NCBI GenBank assembly: GCA_019423795.1
Contig: JAHZAT010000081.1
Coordinates: 1-37,939 of the forward strand
DNA length: 37,939 nucleotides
Direction: 5' to 3'
From: Clostridiales bacterium
GTDB taxonomy: Bacteria; Bacillota; Clostridia; Lachnospirales; Lachnospiraceae
Each line of letters begins with the position of its first letter. The stretch's first letter is position 1. Below, piece by piece: positions 1 to 8,847 of the stretch. The translations under genes and the position numbers were made by a program. The notes under the pieces are model-generated. The model was not told the DNA's origin. It saw nothing but the letters and a program-made list of their open reading frames with translations, and made no database searches.

Positions 1-37
1 TTTATCCTTGTGCAGGGGTACATAGAGAAGTTTTAAT

Positions 38-328
38 TTGTAGAGTTGGCCAACTTTAGATTTCGAGTATATGATAAAAAATAAATAAACGATCGGAAGA
101 GCAGCTAGAGAATTTTCCTCACGTTTTTTACAGATCGCTGATCCGCCGGCTTTCCTTGCGTAACTCGCCTTCAAGGGTATTCAAAACAGAAACTCTTTGA
201 GGCTCAAACAACGCACCAAGCCGGCTGCGAATCCGTAAAAAACGTGGCAAAATTCCAATGCTGCGCTTCCGATCGTTTATTTATTTTTTATCATATACCT
301 GAAGTCTAGAGTGTGGACAATTACAAGA
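38..328. repeat. Long imperfect palindrome (hairpin element, about 290 bp)
   Basis: A perfect 33-bp inverted repeat lies at 67-99 and 266-298. After one mismatch it continues with GCAGC/GCTGC. Symmetry goes on inward: GAATTTT at 110-116 pairs with AAAATTC near 249-255, CGTTTTTTAC near 122-131 with GTAAAAAACG near 235-244, and GCCGGCTT with AAGCCGGC. It also extends outward, with TTGTA and TAGA matches to about 38 and 328. The centre is near 182. No open frame is apparent inside. It could be a MITE-like element or a structured RNA; target-site duplications are not obvious. Confidence 0.8.
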
Positions 329-478
329 TTGGAAAATTCAAGCTGATAGATGTAGGTTAAACGTTATTGGTATTTATAATAAATATCTGTTTACCACTAC
401 AAAAATTGAAAACAGATAACCTTCAACATACAATCCTTCTGTTTGGAAATTTTTAATTTTATACGAGAATGTCTTCAG

Positions 479-565
479 GTATTCATAAAAATATAAAGAA
501 AGATAGAGGTACGAAATGAAATTCGTTTTTCGTACCTCTATCTTTCTTTATATTTTTATGAATAC
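479..565. repeat. Perfect 38-bp inverted repeat downstream of cstA
   Basis: Arms at 479-516 and 528-565 are exact reverse complements, separated by an 11-nt loop. The sequence lies 30 bp beyond the cstA stop codon, so it may act as a transcript end or 3' stabilising hairpin for that minus-strand gene. There is no T-run after the stem, and the arms are much longer than a normal terminator. Between this element and the first palindrome (329-478) I see only a 9-bp hairpin (384-392 with 410-418) and no gene. Confidence 0.85.
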
Positions 566-594
566 TTAATACATTTCCGTCATACAATTAAAAT

Positions 595-2298
595 TTACAC
601 AGTTGCATGTGTAGATCTATTATCTGCTCCTTCATGGCTTTTCTGGAACAGTTTCTTAAAGCAGGAAACTGCAACCATAAGTCCAAGTGCCATCAGAAGT
701 AAAGCGACGATCAACTGTAATCCATCGATCATAAATACGAATCCACCTGTTACAAAGATCTTAGTAAAGATTCCGATAACAGCTTGTACAAGAGCTGTAA
801 ATGTTACGACTAACATGATGCACATAGGTGCGTATAACATCCATCCTTTTCTTCCTGTTGTTAATAAGAAGACAGATAATGCGATCAGTACTAAGGATGC
901 TAATAACTGGTTTGCTGCTCCGAATAATGGCCAGATGTTGTTGTATCCACCTAAGCATAATAAGAATCCGAAGAATAATGTGATAACAGTTGAGAAATAT
1001 TTGTTTGTAAATAATTTTCTTACCCCTGTAAGATCAGAGCCATCAGCAGCTTCTCCCATGAATAATTCCTGGAATGACATACGTCCGATTCTTGCTACAG
1101 AGTCAAGGGATGTTAATGCAAGTGCAGAAACACACATTGTCATAAAGCAAGTAGCTACATGTTTAGGGATTCCAAGTAGTGTTAAGAATCCAGCTACATT
1201 TCCTGAGAAGATCTGGAATGGTGTTCCTTCAGGCATTTTACCACCGACAGCTGCTGCACCGACAACAACTAAGGCGATAACACCTAATAAAGATTCTACC
1301 ATCATAGATCCATATCCAACACAAAGCATGTCTTTTTCATTGCTGACTGTTTTAGATGATGTTCCGGAAGATACCAAACTGTGGAATCCTGAAACAGCAC
1401 CACAGGCGATCGTGATAAATAATGTAGGGAATAAGCTTTTTCCACCAACATTAAATCCGCTGAATGCTGGTAAGTTCATTGCTGGATGGGCAACAAATAC
1501 ACCAAGAACAGCACCGATGATCATTCCGACTAATAAGAAGGTACTTAAATAGTCACGAGGCTGCATCATTAGCCACATTGGCATAACAGATGCAAGGAAT
1601 AAGTAAACCATAACGACTGCGATCCATGTATTTTTTGTAAAATATAATGGGAAGGCAATACCAACGGCTAACATAACGAGCAGTAATACAAGTCCTGCAA
1701 CAAATTCTACTTTCTGGTTTGGTTTTACATATTTTGTGAATAATCCGAAAACAACAGCTCCTAAGATAAATAACATGGAGATAGAAGCAGCGGCAGCGTT
1801 TGGTGAACTTTTAGCACCTGTTACTGTGAATCCGTTAAATGTTCCTGCAACCATATCTGTGAAAGCTGCGATTACAAGTAAAGTAAATAACCAGGAGAAC
1901 AGAAGAAATAATTTTCTTCCTGTTTTACCAATGTATTTCTCGATCAGGACACCCATGGATTTTCCTTCATTCTTTACAGAAGCGTAAAGAGCTGTAAAAT
2001 CCTGAACGGCTCCGAAGAAGATACCACCGATCAACAGCCAGAGAAGAACTGGCAGCCATCCAAACATTGCGGCGATGATCGGTCCGGTAACAGGACCTGC
2101 ACCTGCGATGGATGAAAATTGATGGGAAAATACAACGGCTTTTGGTGTCGGGATGTAATCTTCACCATCTTCGTGTGTGTAAGCTGGGGTTTTCGCTTTA
2201 GGATCGATTCCCCATGTCTTAGCTAACCAGCGTCCGTAAAGGGCATAACCAGCAACTAATACGACGATTGCGATTGCTACGATTGTTAAGCTATTCAT
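595..2298 (-). CDS. cstA: CstA-family (carbon starvation protein A) transporter
   Basis: This is a 567-residue polytopic membrane protein of the CstA family, whose studied members import peptides or pyruvate. The signature stretch near residues 50-100 (FSHQFSSIAGAGPVTGPI, then GAVQDFTALYAS) is typical of the family, and it is followed by about 14 or more hydrophobic segments. It is shorter than E. coli CstA (about 700 residues), like many clostridial members. The start is supported by AGAGGAG a few bases upstream of ATG. The gene has its own promoter and a T-box leader, so expression should respond to uncharged tRNA. This points to an amino-acid or peptide substrate in this organism (inference). 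murF lies just upstream in the same direction. Confidence 0.9.
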   Translation of the reverse strand: MNSLTIVAIAIVVLVAGYALYGRWLAKTWGIDPKAKTPAYTHEDGEDYIPTPKAVVFSHQFSSIAGAGPVTGPIIAAMFGWLPVLLWLLIGGIFFGAVQDFTALYASVKNEGKSMGVLIEKYIGKTGRKLFLLFSWLFTLLVIAAFTDMVAGTFNGFTVTGAKSSPNAAAASISMLFILGAVVFGLFTKYVKPNQKVEFVAGLVLLLVMLAVGIAFPLYFTKNTWIAVVMVYLFLASVMPMWLMMQPRDYLSTFLLVGMIIGAVLGVFVAHPAMNLPAFSGFNVGGKSLFPTLFITIACGAVSGFHSLVSSGTSSKTVSNEKDMLCVGYGSMMVESLLGVIALVVVGAAAVGGKMPEGTPFQIFSGNVAGFLTLLGIPKHVATCFMTMCVSALALTSLDSVARIGRMSFQELFMGEAADGSDLTGVRKLFTNKYFSTVITLFFGFLLCLGGYNNIWPLFGAANQLLASLVLIALSVFLLTTGRKGWMLYAPMCIMLVVTFTALVQAVIGIFTKIFVTGGFVFMIDGLQLIVALLLMALGLMVAVSCFKKLFQKSHEGADNRSTHATV

Positions 2299-2375
2299 TC
2301 TTAATCACTCCTCTTAAAATAAACTCTATCATAAAATAAAATGTATTCAAAACACAGGATACAATAAAAATGAGT

Positions 2376-2416
2376 AAAAAAAATCTCCTGAAATGCTTGC
2401 TCAGCATTCCAGAAGA
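2376..2416 (-). terminator. T-box attenuator terminator
   Basis: On the minus strand a 14-bp stem with two G-U pairs (2403-2416 with 2384-2397) is followed by eight Ts (2383-2376). It lies directly after the T-box core and about 80 nt before the cstA start, as expected for transcriptional attenuation. Confidence 0.9.
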
Positions 2417-2660
2417 CGAATATTCTCCGCGGTACCACTTCTTTTTATTACTCAAATCGTAATCCCTTAGTCACATCATTTAATGTGCTCCTTGATAACG
2501 GAAGGATTCCGGTCGCACTTACTAATGAATCATCATGTTCAGTTGACTGCTCGCAGGGGATATGGACATAAGTTCTTTATTGCCTCACAGCAACCGGCAA
2601 CTCTCTGAAAAAGAATTCAAATATCAATGTGTCCTGCTCATTGCATTCTGTATTTCGTTG
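2376..2660 (-). promoter_or_regulatory. T-box riboswitch leader of cstA
   Basis: Read on the minus strand, the leader carries the T-box core AAGTGGTACCGCGG (2440-2427), a Stem I distal region with AGAGAGTTGCC and GGTTGCTG (near 2590-2610), further hairpins, and a terminator at the end. Uncharged tRNA should favour the antiterminator. The UGGU in the T-box bulge implies a tRNA with discriminator base A. A GAA-CUU-A arrangement with CUU at 2572-2570, above a GGACA/UGUCC helix, suggests a leucine specifier. UUA in the shifted register is also leucine; tyrosine or isoleucine readings elsewhere are not excluded. The class is secure, the specifier is not. Confidence 0.93.
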
Positions 2661-2665
2661 CATTC

Positions 2666-2694
2666 ATAATAGTCCTGTAAAAAAAGAATGTCAA
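2666..2694 (-). promoter_or_regulatory. Sigma-A promoter of cstA leader
   Basis: On the minus strand TTGACA (2694-2689), a 17-bp spacer and TATTAT (2671-2666) form a near-consensus housekeeping promoter. Transcription would start near 2659, just before the T-box leader. It lies 30 bp beyond the murF stop codon, and no terminator is visible between them. Confidence 0.85.
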
Positions 2695-2723
2695 GAGGAA
2701 ATAATGTTCTATTTTTGATACAA

Positions 2724-4082
2724 TCAAGCCATTAAGGCTTTGCTTACTTCCTTAAGATTCATACCGTTAGAGCCTTTGATCAGTACGACATCGTTCTTCT
2801 TTAAGTAAGTTTCAAGGAAAGCGATCAGTTCTCCGTTAGAAGAAAATGCACGGGTATGAAGAGAAGGATTTTCCTTCCATGCTTCCTCAATATAATGTCT
2901 GGAAAGTTCACCAGTGATAAAGAGATCTGTCACTTTTGTTGTAGCGATAAAATGTCCCACTTCTTTGTGGTATTCCGGTGAATCTGGTCCAAGTTCTAAC
3001 ATGTCAGATAAGACAGCGATCTTTCTTCCACGTGTCTTAAATTCAGATAAAATACTTAAACTTGCTTTCATGGAATCGGGGCTTGCATTATACGCATCAT
3101 CGATCAGAATATAGTCGTTAACGTGGATAATATTCTGTCGCTGACCAGAAAATGTGGATAACTGTGCCTTGATTGCACTCATTGGAACATCATAGCGGAG
3201 TCCGATCGCAATGGCGGCTAATGCATTGGATACATTATGCTTTCCAAGTACATTTAAAGTGATAGGTTCTTTCATATCACCATAGTGGAATTCAAATAAA
3301 GTCTGTCCACCTTTTTCACGGATTTTTTCTGCACGGTAAGTACAATCATCTGCGAAACCGTAAAATTCATATGGTTTTTTGACATAATCGATATGTTTAC
3401 GGATCATATCATTATCTCCATTTAAGAATAGGACACCATCTTCAGGCAGACCATTCTGGATATCTAATTTTTCGATACAGATATTGTCTCGGGAACCCAT
3501 CATCTCAATGTGTGAAACACCAACATTTGTGACAACACCAACGTTTGGATGGATGATATTACCAAGAGTTGTGATCTGTCCCTTTTCACTCATTCCCATC
3601 TCAAGAACACCGATCTCATCTTCGGATGTCAGATGATCTAATGTTAATGGAACACCAACCTGACTGTTTTGATTGCCAATCGTTTCAAATACTTTGTATT
3701 TGCCCTTTAAAACATGTGCGATCATCTCGCGGGTTGTTGTTTTACCAACACTTCCAGTAACGCCGATGATCGGAAGAGACATTTTATTTCTGTAATAGGC
3801 AGCAATCTGCTGCATGGCTGTCAAAGTATCAGGAACTTTGATGTATGGAGCATTTCCTGAAGCTTCTGTATGTTCTTGTGTTAAGCAGGCACCGCCTTCT
3901 TTTAATGCATTAGGAATAAAAATATGGGCATCAACACGTTCTCCGATGATCGGTACAAATAAAGTGTTAGGACCAATCTCCATAGAATTCGTACTTAAGT
4001 GGTCAATCTTCATGGAAGGATCACCACATAAAAGTGTTCCGTCTGTTGCTTCTAAAATGTCTTGAATTGTTATATTCTCCAT
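2724..4082 (-). CDS. murF: UDP-MurNAc-tripeptide--D-Ala-D-Ala ligase MurF
   Basis: This cytoplasmic ligase adds D-Ala-D-Ala to the UDP-MurNAc tripeptide, the last cytoplasmic step of the peptidoglycan peptide. The 452-residue protein shows the three Mur-ligase domains: an N-terminal UDP-substrate domain, the ATP P-loop GVTGSVGKTTTREM near residue 107, the conserved LEMGMSEKGQI stretch, and a C-terminal domain with ALVQ-type spacing and the DDAYNASPDSM motif. I place the start at ATG 4082, preceded by GAGG with a 6-nt gap. An in-frame GTG at 4103 overlaps that ribosome site and is less likely. The gene is divergent from dnaE. Confidence 0.93.
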   Translation of the reverse strand: MENITIQDILEATDGTLLCGDPSMKIDHLSTNSMEIGPNTLFVPIIGERVDAHIFIPNALKEGGACLTQEHTEASGNAPYIKVPDTLTAMQQIAAYYRNKMSLPIIGVTGSVGKTTTREMIAHVLKGKYKVFETIGNQNSQVGVPLTLDHLTSEDEIGVLEMGMSEKGQITTLGNIIHPNVGVVTNVGVSHIEMMGSRDNICIEKLDIQNGLPEDGVLFLNGDNDMIRKHIDYVKKPYEFYGFADDCTYRAEKIREKGGQTLFEFHYGDMKEPITLNVLGKHNVSNALAAIAIGLRYDVPMSAIKAQLSTFSGQRQNIIHVNDYILIDDAYNASPDSMKASLSILSEFKTRGRKIAVLSDMLELGPDSPEYHKEVGHFIATTKVTDLFITGELSRHYIEEAWKENPSLHTRAFSSNGELIAFLETYLKKNDVVLIKGSNGMNLKEVSKALMA

Positions 4083-4243
4083 AGAAAACCTCGTTTCTTT
4101 CACTGTTAGATTTCAGCATAGGTGTGATTGATGATAACGGTTTAAAAAATTTATGCTGTTATCTACAGATTATAGCATAAAATGAAGTTGTATGATAAAA
4201 TGATAGCCAGAAAATACAAAAAACATATTAGAAAAGAGGGTTC
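4083..4243. promoter_or_regulatory. Divergent promoter region murF / dnaE
   Basis: The spacer between the two divergent genes has a TATAAT on the minus strand (4174-4169) for murF. On the plus strand there is an extended -10-like TGATAAAAT (4193-4201) for dnaE. Neither has a good -35. An 8-bp inverted repeat (TTTATGCT/AGCATAAA, about 4150-4181) overlaps both. Confidence 0.4.
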
Positions 4244-7200
4244 ATGAGTTTTACACATTTACATGTCCATACAGAATACAGTCTGCTGGATGGTTCCAGT
4301 AAGATCAAGGAGCTAGTTCATCAGGCAAAAGAGCTTGGCATGGACAGCATTGCGATCACCGATCATGGAGCGATGTACGGAGTGATCGATTTTTACAGGG
4401 CAGCGAAAGCAGAAGGGATTAAACCGATCATTGGATGCGAGATTTATGTAACAACTGGTTCGAGATTCGATAAAGAAGCCAGTCAGGGAGATAAAAAATA
4501 CTATCACCTGGTACTTCTTGCCCAAAATGACACGGGTTACCATAACTTGATGAAGATCGTTTCCAGGGGGTTTACTGAAGGATTTTATTACAAGCCACGA
4601 GTAGATTATGAAGTTCTGGAAGAATACAAGGAAGGTCTGATCGCATTAAGTGCATGTCTTGCTGGGGAAGTTGCAACTTATATCCGTGAAAATAACTACG
4701 AAAAAGCAAAGAATACGGCATTGAGATTACAGGATCTTTTTGGAAAAGACAATTTCTTCCTGGAACTGCAAGATCACGGAATTCCAGATCAGACAAAAGT
4801 AAACACGGCACTGCTTAAGATGTCAAAAGAGACAGGAATTGATCTGGTTGCTACAAATGATATTCATTATACATTTAAAGAAGATGCCGAGGCACATGAT
4901 ATCCTGCTTTGTATCCAGACGGGGAAGAAAGTACAGGATGAAGACCGTATGCGTTATGAAGGAGGTCAGTATTATTTAAAATCTCCGGAAGAAATGCAGA
5001 GATTGTTTCCATATGCAAGAGAAGCGATCGAGAATACAGGCAAGATTGCCAAACGTTGTAATGTTGAAATCGTATTTGGAGAACAGAAAGTGCCAGAATA
5101 CGATGTGCCAGAAGGATACACTGCAGTTACGTATCTGAACCATTTATGCGAAGAAGGCTTAAAACGTCGTTATCCGAATATTACAAAAGAATTAAGAGAG
5201 CGGCTGGATTATGAATTGAAAACTATTGAAAATATGGGATATGTTGATTATTTTCTGATCGTATGGGATTTCATTCATTATGCAAAAGAACATGGGATCG
5301 CAGTGGGACCTGGTCGTGGTTCCGCAGCCGGAAGTATCGTTTCTTACTGTTTGGAGATCACAGATATCGATCCGATCCGGTATCAACTGCTGTTTGAACG
5401 TTTCTTAAATCCAGAACGTGTATCCATGCCCGATATCGACGTGGATTTCTGTTATGAGAGAAGACAGGAAGTCATTGATTATGTTGTAAGAAAATACGGG
5501 AAAGATCAAGTAGTACAGATCATCACTTTTGGAACTATGGCTGCAAGAGCCGTGATCCGTGATGTCGGAAGAGTTTTGGATATTCCATATGCAAAAGTAG
5601 ATGGAATATCAAAGATGGTTCCAAATGAATTAAATATTACGATCGATAAAGCATTAAAGATCAGCAAGGACTTGAGAAATGCTTATGAGCAGGACGAAGA
5701 AACACATTATCTGATCGATATGTCGAAGAGACTAGAAGGACTTCCAAGACATGCTTCCATGCATGCAGCTGGAGTCGTGATCGGTAAGACAGCGATTGAT
5801 GAATATGTGCCATTAGCAACAGGTGCAGATAACGCAGCTGTTACTCAGTTTACGATGACAACGATTGAAGAACTTGGTCTGTTGAAGATGGACTTTTTGG
5901 GACTTCGTACATTAACAGTCATTCAGGATGCAGAGAAAATGGTGCGAAGAAAAGTGCCGGATTTTGATATCACGAAAATTGATCCGACAGACAAAGAAGT
6001 TTATGAGATGATCGGAAATGGTCATACAGAAGGTGTGTTTCAGTTGGAAAGTTCAGGAATGAAGTCATTTATGAAAGAACTAAAACCACAGAATATGGAA
6101 GATATCATTGCTGGAATTTCTTTGTATCGACCGGGACCAATGGACTTTATTCCACGATACATTGAGGGAAAGAATCATCAGGAAAGTATACATTATGAAT
6201 GTGAACAGATGGAAGAGATTCTGGAGCCAACCTATGGATGTATCGTTTATCAGGAACAGGTTATGCAGATCGTTATGAAACTAGCCGGATATACACTTGG
6301 ACGAAGTGACCTTGTACGTCGTGCGATGTCCAAGAAAAAAGGCGATGTCATGATCAAAGAACGACAGAATTTCGTTTATGGAAATGAAGAAGAAGGAATT
6401 CCAGGATGTATCAATAACGGTATTGATGAAAAGACAGCGAACCAGATCTGGGATGAGATGTTAGACTTTGCAAAATATGCATTTAACAAATCTCATGCGG
6501 CAGCATATGCAGTAGTTGCCTATCGTACAGCCTATTTAAGATGCCATTATCCAGTAGAATTTATGGCAGCCTTGTTAACCTCTGTTCTTGGAAATACAAA
6601 CAAGATTTCAGAATACAGTTATGCCTGCAAGAAATTAGGAATTAAGATTTTGCCACCAGATATTAACTATGGAGAGGGTGCGTTCTCTGTAGACCATGGA
6701 AATATCCGCTATGGACTGACTGCGATCAAGAGTCTGGGACGGCCAGTCATTGAAGCGATCATAAGAGAACGAAATTTAAATGGACCATACAGAGATTTTA
6801 AAGATCTCGTGGAACGATTATCAAGCAAAGAGATCAATAAACGAACTGTAGAAAATCTGATCAAATCGGGAGCTTTAGATTGTTTTCATGTAACAAGAAA
6901 GCAGCAGATGATCGTCTACGCCAGTGTGATCGATAGTATCCAGAAAGAACGGAAAAATGAGATCGCAGGACAGATGAGTCTGATGGATCTTCTTGGAGAA
7001 GAAGACCAGCAGTCTTTTCAGATTTCCTATCCAGATGTTGGGGAATATGAGAAAGAGCAGAAACTTGCCATGGAAAAGGAAGTGCTTGGGATCTACGTCA
7101 GTGGACATCCTTTAGAGGATGATATAGAACGCCTTGAACGAAGTGTAACAGCACATACTTCTGATTTTGTGATCGATGAAGAAACAGGAAAGACAAAGAT

Positions 7201-7699
7201 TCACGATCGGGAAAGCTGTATCATTGGCGGTTTGATCAGTGAGATGAGTGTGAAACTTACGAAGAAGAATCAGAATATGGCATTTATCACACTGGAAGAC
7301 TTAAGAGGAACCGTGGAAGTTGTCGTATTTCCAAGACAGTATGCGACATATCAGTCTCTTTTAAGAGAAGATGCCAAAGTATTTATCAAAGGAACAACAC
7401 AGATTTCTGAAGAAGAAAGCAAAGTCATATGTAATCAGATCATCAGTTTTGAGGATAGCAGACAGGAATTATGGGTACAATTTGCGGATAAAGAAGCATT
7501 TTTTAAAGAAGAGGATGCATTAAAAGGTATTTTAACTTCCTATCCCGGTAAAAATCCAGTGGTGATCTATTGCAAAACAGAACGTGCTGTGAACCGTCTA
7601 GGGAGAGATTATATGGTTTCTGGTGACGAGAATTTATTATTTGATCTCGAAAAACGATATGGAAAAGAAAATATTCGGGTTAGATCGTTAGGAATATAA
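4244..7699 (+). CDS. dnaE: DNA polymerase III alpha subunit DnaE
   Basis: This is a replicative C-family polymerase of 1151 residues, a usual length for DnaE. It begins with a PHP domain that keeps metal ligands (HLHVHTEYS at residues 5-13, ITDHGAMYG). The palm contains GPGRGSAAGS and the catalytic aspartates in PDIDVDF near residues 396-402. FNKSHAAAYA follows in the polymerase core, and an OB fold lies near 985-1060. It has no internal exonuclease insertion, which separates it from PolC. The start is set by AGAGGG seven bases before ATG. pfkA follows after a short gap and may be cotranscribed. Confidence 0.96.
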   Translation: MSFTHLHVHTEYSLLDGSSKIKELVHQAKELGMDSIAITDHGAMYGVIDFYRAAKAEGIKPIIGCEIYVTTGSRFDKEASQGDKKYYHLVLLAQNDTGYHNLMKIVSRGFTEGFYYKPRVDYEVLEEYKEGLIALSACLAGEVATYIRENNYEKAKNTALRLQDLFGKDNFFLELQDHGIPDQTKVNTALLKMSKETGIDLVATNDIHYTFKEDAEAHDILLCIQTGKKVQDEDRMRYEGGQYYLKSPEEMQRLFPYAREAIENTGKIAKRCNVEIVFGEQKVPEYDVPEGYTAVTYLNHLCEEGLKRRYPNITKELRERLDYELKTIENMGYVDYFLIVWDFIHYAKEHGIAVGPGRGSAAGSIVSYCLEITDIDPIRYQLLFERFLNPERVSMPDIDVDFCYERRQEVIDYVVRKYGKDQVVQIITFGTMAARAVIRDVGRVLDIPYAKVDGISKMVPNELNITIDKALKISKDLRNAYEQDEETHYLIDMSKRLEGLPRHASMHAAGVVIGKTAIDEYVPLATGADNAAVTQFTMTTIEELGLLKMDFLGLRTLTVIQDAEKMVRRKVPDFDITKIDPTDKEVYEMIGNGHTEGVFQLESSGMKSFMKELKPQNMEDIIAGISLYRPGPMDFIPRYIEGKNHQESIHYECEQMEEILEPTYGCIVYQEQVMQIVMKLAGYTLGRSDLVRRAMSKKKGDVMIKERQNFVYGNEEEGIPGCINNGIDEKTANQIWDEMLDFAKYAFNKSHAAAYAVVAYRTAYLRCHYPVEFMAALLTSVLGNTNKISEYSYACKKLGIKILPPDINYGEGAFSVDHGNIRYGLTAIKSLGRPVIEAIIRERNLNGPYRDFKDLVERLSSKEINKRTVENLIKSGALDCFHVTRKQQMIVYASVIDSIQKERKNEIAGQMSLMDLLGEEDQQSFQISYPDVGEYEKEQKLAMEKEVLGIYVSGHPLEDDIERLERSVTAHTSDFVIDEETGKTKIHDRESCIIGGLISEMSVKLTKKNQNMAFITLEDLRGTVEVVVFPRQYATYQSLLREDAKVFIKGTTQISEEESKVICNQIISFEDSRQELWVQFADKEAFFKEEDALKGILTSYPGKNPVVIYCKTERAVNRLGRDYMVSGDENLLFDLEKRYGKENIRVRSLGI

Positions 7700-7786
7700 C
7701 AAAGACTATTGAAAAATTTCTTTAAATGGATTAGAATAAAAGCCAAGTTAAGAATTGTATGGATTAATAATTGGAGGATATTGCAA

Positions 7787-8776
7787 ATGGGAAAACCAAA
7801 CATTAAAACAATTGGAGTTTTAACAAGTGGTGGAGATGCACCTGCTATGAACGCAGCAGTGCGTGCCGTAGCCAGAATTGGTAAAGAAAGAGGATTAAAA
7901 GTCAAGGGAATCCGTAAAGGTTACAATGGACTGTTAAACGAAGACATCATCGATTTAACACCAACAGAAACAGCCGATACGATTTTCCGTGGAGGTACAA
8001 TCCTTTTCACAGCCAGATGTGAAGAATTTAAGACAGAAGAAGGTCAGAAACGTGGTGCTGAGATCTGTAAAGCACATGGAATCGACGGATTGGTAGTTAT
8101 TGGTGGAGACGGTTCTTTCCAGGGAGCTAAGAAGTTAGCAGCGCTTGGAATCAACACGATCGCTGTTCCAGGAACGATTGACTTAGATATCGCATGTACA
8201 GAATATACGATCGGATTCGATACAGCTGTTAACACAGCGATGGAAGCGATCGACAAGATCCGTGATACATCAACATCTCATGAAAGATGTAGTATCGTAG
8301 AGGTTATGGGACGTGGAGCTGGATATATCGCATTATGGTGTGGTATGGCAACAGGAGCAGAAGATATTCTGATCCCAGAAAGCTTTGATGGAAACCTTCC
8401 TAAAGTAGAACAGCAGATCATTGAACATTTACTTCGTAACAGAGCAAAAGGTAAAACACATCATATGGTAATCAATGCCGAAGGTGTTGGACATTCTTAC
8501 AGTATGGCGAAGAGAATCGAATCTGCAACAGGTATTGAAACACGTGCTACGATCCTTGGACATATGCAGCGTGGTGGAAGCCCAACAGCAAAAGACCGTG
8601 TATACGCTTCTATGATGGGTGCTTACGCAGTTGACTTATTATGTGCAGGAAAGACAAACCGTGTTGTTGGATACCAGAACGGAAGATTCATGGATATGGA
8701 CATTGACGAAGGACTCGCAATGACAAAAGATATCGATGAATATCAGCTTCAGATCGCACATTTATTAGGAAAATAA
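7787..8776 (+). CDS. pfkA: ATP-dependent 6-phosphofructokinase
   Basis: It phosphorylates fructose-6-phosphate to fructose-1,6-bisphosphate in glycolysis. The 329-residue protein has the N-terminal SGGDAPAMNAAVRA loop, GGDGS (the glycine marks ATP rather than pyrophosphate use), PGTIDLDI with the catalytic aspartate, MGRGAGYIA, and GHMQRGGSPTAKDR. The second position after TID is Leu rather than the usual Asn, a small variation. The start is ATG 7787, preceded by TTGGAGGA. An upstream TTG in frame has no ribosome site. A polyol-phosphate cassette in the same window would feed fructose-6-phosphate into this step. Confidence 0.95.
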   Translation: MGKPNIKTIGVLTSGGDAPAMNAAVRAVARIGKERGLKVKGIRKGYNGLLNEDIIDLTPTETADTIFRGGTILFTARCEEFKTEEGQKRGAEICKAHGIDGLVVIGGDGSFQGAKKLAALGINTIAVPGTIDLDIACTEYTIGFDTAVNTAMEAIDKIRDTSTSHERCSIVEVMGRGAGYIALWCGMATGAEDILIPESFDGNLPKVEQQIIEHLLRNRAKGKTHHMVINAEGVGHSYSMAKRIESATGIETRATILGHMQRGGSPTAKDRVYASMMGAYAVDLLCAGKTNRVVGYQNGRFMDMDIDEGLAMTKDIDEYQLQIAHLLGK

Positions 8777-8790
8777 ATAAAACATGATCT

Positions 8791-8822
8791 TAGAGGAATC
8801 CTGTTTATCTAGGATTCCTCTA
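8791..8822 (+). terminator. Terminator after pfkA
   Basis: A 12-bp perfect stem (TAGAGGAATCCT with AGGATTCCTCTA) with an 8-nt loop is followed by a weak T-rich stretch. It separates pfkA from ktrB. Confidence 0.7.
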
Positions 8823-8847
8823 TTTCTCTATATAGGAGCATTATTTT

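Noticed and set aside
815..1552. A 245-codon plus-strand open frame inside cstA
   Set aside because: It is the antisense shadow of a conserved membrane protein; Asn/Pro/Thr-rich, with no ribosome site.
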